A DNA stretch of 64,000 bases, taken from positions 10,035,199 through 10,099,198 of the forward strand of contig NC_071389.1 of the NCBI RefSeq assembly GCF_022682495.2, in the 5' to 3' direction. Below, in pieces: positions 56,766-64,000 of this stretch. Positions within the stretch are counted from its first letter, which is position 1; the number at the start of each line of letters is the position of its first letter. The notes beneath the pieces were generated by a model that made no database searches, was not told where the DNA came from, and saw only the letters and a list, made by a program, of their open reading frames with translations. The DNA comes from Desmodus rotundus. Lineage: Eukaryota > Chordata > Mammalia > Chiroptera > Phyllostomidae. Both the position numbers and the translations under genes were made by a program.

Positions 56766-56971
56766 GGCCCTGACCTGTGTGGTTCAGTTGTTTGGGTGTC
56801 GTCCCACAAAGTGAAAGGTCACTGACTCCCGATCAGGGCACGTGGCTGGGTTGCAGGTTTGGTCCCTGGTCAGGGTGTGTATGAGATCGAGGTTTCTCTC
56901 ATCCTGTTTCTCTCCCTAGCTTTCTCCCTCCCTTCCTCCTCTCTAAAAATAAACAAATAAAATCTTTAAAA
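56766..56971 (+). mobile_element. Ves-type SINE, plus strand
   Basis: Head GGCCCTGACCTGTGTGGTTC, 'CCGATCAGGGCACGTGGCTG', CT-rich tail (56893-56943) and A-rich end AAAATAAACAAATAAAATC. Flanks AAAATGGGGTGGG (left) and AAAACTGGAGTGGG (right) form an imperfect target-site duplication. Confidence 0.9.
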
Positions 56972-57589
56972 CTGGAGTGGGTAGGGGTGGAGGGAGGGCC
57001 TCAATATAAGGAATCAGCATTTACAGATGATGGAAGAGCTGAAAATTCAAACAGAGGAAGGTGCTACCCCCCTGGCTAGAGGGAAAGGGCGGAGGGGGTG
57101 ACTGCAGCCCAGGGCCCATGCTCCAGGGGAAGCTGGAGCCACCACAGCCCTGCCCGGTGGGAGCTGGACTCGAGGAGGAGAGGCGGCCACTTGCTGCAGA
57201 GCCACCTGAGCAGAAAGGGAGGGAGAAACACCTTGGCTTCACCCCCACCGGGTCCCAGTCCTTTCTTTTCCAACAGCGCCTCCTCTTGGCTAAACCTGGC
57301 CAAAAGCCAGTTTCTGTGGAATCTCTGAAATTCAGCCTGCAGTGCCTGGCCCTCTGCTTTCTGGACTTGAACTTGGGTACCATGAGGGAATGAGGCAAAC
57401 AGGTCCCCATCCACCAGGAGGGGGGGAGCAGATTCTGCCGGTTCAATCCCTCTGAAGGCCCTTGACAAGGCTAAACGCCTGGGGCCGTAAAAGTGTGTTT
57501 CTGTGTCTCTGTTGGGGGATGAGGCTTCAAACCGCTTGGTGGCTTGTAACCTGTGACAGCTGTGTCCACGTTCATTGACGCTTGTTTGT

Positions 57590-58485
57590 AATGTACAGGC
57601 AGCTTCTATTTAATTAGTGCTAAGTGGTTAATCCTCTCTCAATTCGATTATTTCCTTTTCCTTGTGGGCACACAGGTGTAGAGAGTTTCCCTAGGTGCGA
57701 CATTCCCCGGCCCCCTTCTGGAGGATTCCATGCTTGCGGTCCCCTTAAAATGACCTTCCTGACTCTCGTCACTCCCGTGTGTAGCCGGCACCCTTGTTTT
57801 TCTCTTTTCCACTCTGTTTCTGAGCACATTAATCTAGTTATGAAGAAAACTCTATATCACAGCTGTAAATAGAAACTCGGGATTGTATATGCCATCAATA
57901 TAAATAAATACCATGAAACAAAATCAGTGTTAATTAAATTCTGGCTAGATCCTCCTGCCTTGGCAAAGGGCGTGAGCATAAGGCTCTTTGTTAAAATGGG
58001 AAAACATTAACAATACAAAGGAGAGGTGGAGAAGCGGAGCCACGAGGGGCAGCCTTCTTGTTGTAATCGGAAGGGTTGGAACAGAACTGGAAGGGGGGGT
58101 TGCTCTCACCTGTGTGATTGGATTCGATCAGTGTTACTGATGTCGTTTCTCTTTCCACCCGAAATCACACTAAATTTGTCACACCATGGGGAACCCGACA
58201 CAAGGGCTTTCTTTTGCCCTCTGCTCTGTTAATCTCTCCTTGAACATTTTCTCAGCCCTTTTCCCATTTCTATCGGGTTCTGACATACCATTCGGTCATT
58301 GTTTACCCTTCCTAAAGCTGCGCAATCTGAAGAAGTAAATGAATGCTCGAAGACTCTCTCCTTTCTTTGGTTAATTAAACCAATGCCCCGGAAACGAGCG
58401 AGCGAGTCCTGTGGACGCTCTATTTGCTGACGAAGGGCCGGGGTAGCTCGTGTTTACTCTTCCGCCTTGTGAAAATTTAAAATTG
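57590..58485. promoter_or_regulatory. Candidate conserved non-coding cluster
   Basis: Nearly 900 bases without a recognised repeat, with short AT-rich words scattered through it: CTATTTAATTAGTGC, GAGCACATTAATCTAG, CAATATAAATAAATACC, GTGTTAATTAAATTCTGG, and TTGGTTAATTAAACC. CpG-containing words (AACGAGCGAGCGAGTCC, GGGCCGGGGTAGCTCGTG at 58396-58452) lie at its right end. The flanks are repeats. Regulatory function is inferred. Confidence 0.38.
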
Positions 58486-58494
58486 GCTATTTGT

Positions 58495-59370
58495 TCATTT
58501 TTTTAACTGAATTTATTGGGTGATATTGGTTAATGAAATTACACAGACTTCAGGTGTACGATTCTATAACACATCGTCTGTATATGGTGGTGTGTGTTCC
58601 CCATGCAAAGTCAAGTCTCCCTCCATCACCATTTATCCCCCTTCACCTTCTTGTACGTCCCCCCACACCCCTTTCCCACTGGTATTCACCATGCTGTTGT
58701 CTGTGTTTATGAGGGTTTTTTTCCTTAATTTTTTCTCCTTTTTCACTAAGCCTCTCAACCCCCCTCCTCTAAGGTCGTCAGTCTGTTCTCTGAGTCTGCT
58801 TCGATTTTGTTTATTTTTTCATTAGATTCCACATATGAGTGAAATCATATGGTATTTGTCTTTCTCTAACTGGCTTGTTTCACTTAGCATAATATTCTCA
58901 AGGTCTATTCATGTGTCAGAAAGGTAAGATTTCCTTCTTTTTTGTGGCTGAGTAGTATTCCACTGTGTAAATATACCACAGCTTTTTTATCTGCTCACCT
59001 ACTGATGGGCCCTTGGGCTGCTGCCAGATCTTGGCTATTGGAAATAATGCTGCAATGAACATAGAGGTGTATATGAATCAGTGTTTTGGGTTTCTTTGGA
59101 TATATTCCCAGAAGTGGAATCACTGGGTAAAAAGGCAGTTCCATTTTCAATGTTTTGGGGTAACTCCATCCTGTTTTCCGCAGTGACCACACCAGTCTGC
59201 ATTCCCACCAACAGGGCACGAGGGGTCCCCTTTCTCCACGTCCTCGCCAGCACTTGTTGTCTGTTGATTTATTGATGGTAGCCATTCTGACAGGTGTCAG
59301 GTGATATCTTATTTCGGTGTTAATTTGCATGTCTCTGATGATTAGTGACGTTGAGCTGAAGTTTGTTTTT
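58495..59370 (-). mobile_element. Antisense L1 3' end, 5'-truncated
   Basis: Antisense L1 order is well kept: 'TCCACATATGAGTGAAATCA' (58830), 'TGGCTGAGTAGTATTCCACT' (58946), 'GGAAATAATGCTGCAATGAA' (59039), 'CTGCATTCCCACCAACAGGG' (59197), 'TTGCATGTCTCTGATGATTA' (59325). It is less mutated than the other two L1 tracts, so probably younger. It is broken off near 59370. Confidence 0.88.
58995..59330 (-). pseudogene. L1 ORF2 C-terminal remnant
   Basis: A 111-codon minus-strand frame reads [34 protein letters not shown] and [13 protein letters not shown], the C-terminal cysteine-containing region of L1 ORF2p. The reverse transcriptase and endonuclease domains are absent because of 5' truncation. 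Confidence 0.9.
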
Positions 59371-59599
59371 TAGAAACATCATTTTGGTGATTAAGTTATG
59401 AACAGTTACTTATAAATAGTTACAACTTATCTGTCATCTGTATCAACATTTATGACTTAATGACACGGTTTTTATGCAGTTACTGGTGTTTGTGGATGTT
59501 GTCAATGTGATGGCATATTCAGCTGAATTTTGGGGAAATACACCTAAGTTATAAATGTGTGTGTGTAGTGTTATATGCTGCATATGACACATTGCATAT

Positions 59600-59850
59600 T
59601 ATATAGGATATTTCTTAAGTACTTGCTAAATGTTAGACTCTCTAAGGGAAGTGCTTTATGTGACCTTAATCCTCACAACAACCCCATGGGATAGAACTAG
59701 TGTAATCCTCCTTTTTCCAGAAAGTAGCAGGCTCAGAGAGGTCAAGTCGCTTTCCCGAGGTAATGGGGCTCTGAGCATCGAAACTGGGATTGAATTCAGG
59801 CTTGTCTGACCCCAGAGCCGACGGCCAACACCACAGCACTTCATTGCTGC
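59600..59850 (-). mobile_element. MIR SINE, minus strand
   Basis: 'TAATCCTCACAACAACCCCA' then TGGGATAGAACTAG (59667-59700), 'CAGGCTCAGAGAGGTCAAGT' at 59728, 'CTGGGATTGAATTCAGGCTT' at 59783. Nearly complete. Confidence 0.88.
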
Positions 59851-59984
59851 TCTCATCTGGCTACAATCCCTCGATGGGGAAACTGAGGCCACAGACAGGA
59901 CTAGCCTTGCTGTGGCCTTATTGCTATCAGCCGAGTTTGTGGGTGTGCCAGCTCTTTGCCTCTCATTGCCCTTTCCCAGGCACT

Positions 59985-60194
59985 TAAAAAATATTTTATT
60001 TATTTATTTTTAGAGAGAGGGCAGAAGGAGAAAGAGAGGGAGAGAAACCTCAATGTGTGGTGGCTTTTCGCACGCCCCCTACTGGGGACCTGGCCCACAA
60101 CCCAGGCAGGTGCCCTAGACTGGGTGGGAATCAAACCAGCGACCCTTCAGTCTACAGGCCGGCGCTCAATCCACTGAGCCCCACCAGCCAGGGC
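59985..60194 (-). mobile_element. Ves-type SINE, minus strand
   Basis: Minus strand head GCCCTGGCTGGTGGGGCTCA, then AGCGCCGGCCTGTAGACTGA and the GA-rich tail; the plus strand shows TATTTATTTTTAGAGAGAGG (59999) at the tail end. Full-length copy. Confidence 0.9.
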
Positions 60195-60354
60195 TCCCGC
60201 GCATTTCTGACCCCTGCAATTGCCGACACAGAACAGCCTCAGTTGTCTGCCTGGCCAACCGTCCTGGGAGGACTGTCTCCGATCAACGGAAAATATTACC
60301 ACTGCTGTGATTCCTTCTAATCCTCCTGCCTTTTCTTCTGAAGCTTTTTCCCCC

Positions 60355-60560
60355 TGCAGGTCCTAATGTGATTATTTGTGTAGCAGACAAACATACAAAT
60401 GTACATGGCTTTGAATTATGGGGAGTACCAGGATAGGCTGTATTTAAAACAACGACTCTATTACTCAGAGCTGAGAAGACTGGAGTAGCATTATTAGGAG
60501 GCCTTCTGCGAAGTTTGCTGTGGGGTTCTGTTTGCTAGCATTGATTCTACCTTCGTTCAG
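60355..60560. promoter_or_regulatory. Candidate conserved non-coding element
   Basis: Repeat-free, AT-rich: CCTAATGTGATTATTTGTG, GGCTTTGAATTATGGGG, CTGTATTTAAAACAACG, AGTAGCATTATTAGGAGG. Inference from composition and motif texture only. Confidence 0.28.
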
Positions 60561-60654
60561 ATTCCACTGATAACCAGCAGTTGGCCTACTAAGTGCAAGG
60601 CCCAATACTGGGGTGGGAGGGGGTGGTGGGCACAAAGAGAAATAAAACTTCTGG

Positions 60655-60790
60655 TCTTGAGGGATGTCCTGCCTTCTTTTCTTGCTCTCTGCCCCTCTGG
60701 GTACCTTCCTTCCTGCCTTCCTTTCCTGTCTCTTTCCTTTCCTCCCTTGTCTTTCTTCTCCCTTCCATCTCCCACTGCCTGCCCCCCTTA
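60655..60790. repeat. Pyrimidine-rich low-complexity tract
   Basis: CTTCCTTCCTGCCTTCCTTT and similar CTTT/CCTT words on the plus strand. Confidence 0.7.
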
Positions 60791-60894
60791 CTTCAACTGT
60801 TTTTGGGTCCCATTATATTTCTGGGCACCCTGCTAAGACATTCACACAAAGATGAATCATGATCTGTTTCATGAAGGAGCTAACAATTTGCTTG

Positions 60895-61060
60895 AGTTGA
60901 ACGTGGCTAAGCAGGAAGGATCCTTTACAATCATGCCAACATCCTGTTTTAAAGTTGGATAAGCAGAATAACCAGAGAGGTTAATTGATTTCCCCAGGGT
61001 CACACAGCTGGAGAGCTGCAGCTCAGAGTTATCGCTCAGATTTCCATTGTTCTATCACAG
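60895..61060 (-). mobile_element. MIR SINE fragment, minus strand
   Basis: 'ACCAGAGAGGTTAATTGATT' at 60970, 'CCAGGGTCACACAGCTGGAG' at 60994. Confidence 0.7.
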
Positions 61061-61064
61061 TGGG

Positions 61065-61885
61065 GGAAATGCCGTTAGGATCTGTACTAATATTGGGAAC
61101 TGAAGGAATGCCGTGCCCTTCGAAAGGCCTGCTGCGGTGGATAGGAGACAAAAGAGGGCAGCCGATGGGCCAACAACGAGAAACCTTGTGTTCCGCCATC
61201 AGGCATCAAAATGGCCTAGGAGGAAAGCATCCAGCCTTCTGTTGATGATCCTGGTAGATTCTCCTCCTTCCCTTGGTCATAATGGCCACTCTGGCTTGAA
61301 ATAAAGCCTCCAGCTGGGCCCTCTGAAGCGAGGTATGACAAAGCCCAGGAAACTGACCCTAAGAGGGGATCTCCACCTTGACCCTTTGCTTGTCTTACTT
61401 TCTCTTAGATACACGGCTCATTCATGGACTACGACCTTGGCACAGAGCCCACCTTCTACCCTGCCCTTAAACAGGGGACAGGCCCCATAGTGCCAGGCCC
61501 AATCTAGCCTCCTCTGCTGAGAACTGGGTTCAAACTCGACAGCCAGGCCATGCGGGTCGCAGCAGAGCCTCAGCATCCAGCTAGGTCCTCCTTACAGATG
61601 CCTCGGTCCAGCCAGCCAGGTTAACCTGGGATGAGTCCTAAACAGGAGCTCACTGACTCCTCACCTTACTGCTCCTGCCAGCCCCCTCTGTGGTCCTCTA
61701 GCCCTTCAGCACTGCTCCTCCAAGCTCTTGGGGTCACAGCCCCCTTGACTCTTACCCCAGTGTCCCGACCATGCCCAAGTTTAAGCAACAAAAGCCCAGG
61801 AGGGCCACCACTGCAGTCGGCCAGGTGTGGGGCATGATGGCAACCCAGTGAATGGGGGAGGGGTGGGTGGGGTGAGCCCGGCCTT
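61065..61885. other. Non-coding stretch without recognised gene
   Basis: No supported exon; open frames short and overlapping. No clear repeat. Confidence 0.5.
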
Positions 61886-62045
61886 GAGCAAATGACGAGC
61901 CCTCTGTGGCTCAGACTTCTCCCCTGCAAATGGCATAGTGAGGGGTCTCGCCTCGCATAACTTTTCGGAGGATTAAATGTCGGCTCATGGGACGCACTTG
62001 AAACAGTAGCACGCAGCGAGCCCGGGATACACAGGGCTTTAGTTT
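61885..62045 (+). mobile_element. MIR SINE, diverged
   Basis: 'CTCTGTGGCTCAGACTTCTC' (61901), 'CTGCAAATGGCATAGTGAGG', and AGGATTAAATGTCGGCTCAT (61969) follow MIR order. Confidence 0.55.
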
Positions 62046-62634
62046 TCACACCTGGCACTCTCACTCTCTGTCAGGTGGGTAGCTCCATCCCTCCCTCTGG
62101 GCAGCTGGGTCTGATTCTGCTCCCAAATCCCAGCACTTCTTGCTATGTCCATCAATGCTTCCTCCATCCCCCAGGTTCACAGAAGACACAGTCGTTACTG
62201 ACCGCCTGCTCCATTCAAGGCTCAGCGAGGCCCGCCAGCCTCGAGACCCCAGGCGACCTCTCTCTGCACCCCCTTCTCTCCCCTGGAAAGCAGGCCTGCA
62301 GACATTGCTCGCCTCCGGGGCTGTGGGCAGGAAGTAGTGCATGAATTGTACGGGGGCACAGTGAGCGTGCAGTAACGGATCCGAGCTCTGTGGACTGTGA
62401 CACAAGCCTCACGTCCAAGGTCCTCACAGACCCTGCTTCTCCCGCTGTATCTGGCCTACCTCTTCCCGCCTCCCTGAATCCAAAACAAATGCCGTGCGGT
62501 CGTGTTCTCACTCCCAGACCAGGTGGCTGGCTTGTCCCCCCGGGTTCCACCCCTTGAGTTGCCCAAGGGTTCCTTGCCAACTTGGGCGTGAACCTCGTGG
62601 CCTGTGATAGCTCCTTCGGTAGCTCCCTGTAGTG

Positions 62635-62810
62635 GAATTGCGCTCAGTAGTTTACAAGGGTCGTCTCAGTTAATCTTTACAATGGCCCTGGGTAGTCGGT
62701 TATAACAGGATCACCATTCTATGGATGAGGAAACTGAGGCTCAGAGAAGTTAGGAATTCTCCCAGGCTCACAGGCACACTGAGAGGTGGGTCTGGGACTC
62801 AAATGACCAG
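62635..62810 (-). mobile_element. MIR SINE, minus strand
   Basis: 'AGTTAATCTTTACAATGGCC' at 62669, 'CTATGGATGAGGAAACTGAG' then GCTCAGAGAAGTTAGG (62719-62754), 'CTCACAGGCACACTGAGAGG'. Confidence 0.85.
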
Positions 62811-63054
62811 AGCCTGAGGTCTTTCCCCTCAGTCCATCCCTTCTCTTTTCTAGGGGAGGCGTTTCTCGCCTTGTGTCCCCCTCCCCCTCCAGGCATAGCA
62901 CACCCACCCTCCCTGGCCGCCTCCCGGGACGGCAGTCTCCCTTTGTCACCTACATCCCTGTGGTAGGGGGAAGGCTGTCCATCCTCCAGGATCTCCAGAG
63001 CTGCCCTCTCTCAAAATGAAGAGCTTCCCAAACAGGCCTCCGATCAGACTCTGT

Positions 63055-63081
63055 AGGCCCTGGCCCTGGCCCTGGCCTTCA
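63055..63081 (+). repeat. (CCCTGG)4 tandem repeat
   Basis: Four units of CCCTGG-type hexamer from about 63057. Confidence 0.85.
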
Positions 63082-63089
63082 CCCCTGGT

Positions 63090-63760
63090 CCTTCCTGCTG
63101 CCTCTTGAGGTCATTCCTTCCAGGACACAGTCACATCCTCCTGTGACTCATTCATCTCTCTCCATTTCTCAACACACACATTCCCAGGGCTGATGGCTTG
63201 ATGCCTCTCCAGGTGCTCACGGGCCCTGTGTGGCCCAGAACCCAGAGCAATGGGGAGGACTTAGCCCTCCCATAAAACAGTTTGCCGATGTGCGCTCCAG
63301 TAATGCAGACTCTGTAAGTGCGCCCCCACAAAGGAACTCCTTCACCGAAAGACTCAGGGAAACCCCACGTCGACAACTCCATCTTGAGCAATGCCTGGGT
63401 AAGCAAGCTGATGTAATTTTGTTGAATCCAACACCTTCCAAATGTAGTTGGTAATAGGACTCTGCTTTTTTTTTATTTTTCCCTTTGCGGTTCAGTTAAC
63501 ATCCCGAAGAAGCTCGAGGGCAGACCGTGATGTGGACCAGTCCAGTGGCCACACGCACAGTCTCACCCACGCAAAGTACAAATCACCCCACATTTGCCTA
63601 AGAATTCAACTCACCCTTCAAGGTCCCATTGGAAGCCCACCCCTTGCAGGAAGTTTTTCTCGATTCCTTCAGGTAGAAAGAATCTTTGCCTTCTAAAAAT
63701 CTTCATGTCAGGGATTGTTCCTAGTGACTTTGAAGCAGGAACAGGGTGTCACGCTGCTTG
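63090..63760. other. Non-coding stretch without recognised gene
   Basis: L2-like words near 63610-63690 (CAAGGTCCCATTGGAAGCCC; CAGGAAGTTTTTCTCGATTC) suggest an old L2 remnant. No exon. Confidence 0.45.
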
Positions 63761-63764
63761 AGAT

Positions 63765-63990
63765 GAACTTTGAATCAGATGCAAGTTTGAGTCCTGGTCC
63801 TGCCTCTTATGAACTGCGGGACCTTGAACTTTTCTCAGCTCCATGTGTAACAGCTTCCTCATCTGCATGGTGGGACAATAGTAGACCTGTGTGCAGCGTT
63901 TTCACATCAACAGCTCAGCACAGCATATGGCACATAGTAGGCATTTCACGAGTGGTGGTGGCCACTATTACTGTTGTTATTATTATCACC
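63765..63990 (+). mobile_element. MIR SINE
   Basis: 'GTTTGAGTCCTGGTCCTGCC' at 63786, 'CTTCCTCATCTGCATGGTGG' at 63854, 'CATATGGCACATAGTAGGCA' at 63924. Confidence 0.85.
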
Positions 63991-64000
63991 ACCATTAGGG

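Overview
This is mammalian nuclear DNA, most likely from a bat. It has an intron-containing gene with GT/AG splice sites, a poly(A) signal, and dense layers of interspersed repeats. Five copies of a tRNA-derived SINE carry the head GCCCTGGCTGGTGTGGCTCA, an A/B-box-like body ending in ACATTGATG, and a GA-rich tail. This is the Ves family known from Chiroptera. Bat-type L1 3' ends and a deleted mariner transposon point the same way. The species cannot be read from the sequence.

The only protein-coding gene I can support is ACTL8 (actin-like 8) on the + strand. It has two coding exons, 4558-4905 and 6727-7470, joined in phase 0 to give 363 residues. A 3' splice site just before 4493 implies at least one upstream non-coding exon outside the window or not recognised. 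A canonical AATAAA lies at 7963-7968. The protein is a divergent, probably testis-biased actin relative with substitutions in the nucleotide pocket.

Layout: 1-4490 is upstream sequence dominated by antisense L1, an L2 copy, a hAT fragment and one Ves SINE. 4493-7985 is the ACTL8 3' part, with old repeats in its 1.8 kb intron. 8000-64000 has no recognisable gene. In human, ACTL8 is followed by a long intergenic interval before IGSF21, so this is probably the same interval (established human order plus inference). The interval holds many MIR and L2 copies, several MaLR-type LTRs in both orientations, hAT elements, two older antisense L1 tracts (2215-3570 and 34790-36290), a younger antisense L1 3' end (58495-59370), the mariner (54722-55300), pyrimidine-rich DNA at 27130-28010, and simple repeats including two long C runs.

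Between the repeats are several repeat-free, AT-rich stretches rich in TAAT-type motifs inside GC-richer surroundings (13200-13480, 15890-16060, 20160-20420, 29015-29260, 57590-58485, 60355-60560). They read like conserved non-coding or enhancer candidates, but that is inference until aligned. I found no new gene system, no CRISPR array, no functional RNA gene and no bacterial or viral coding region. The most worthwhile leads are the ACTL8 pocket substitutions, the AT-rich islands and the mariner.
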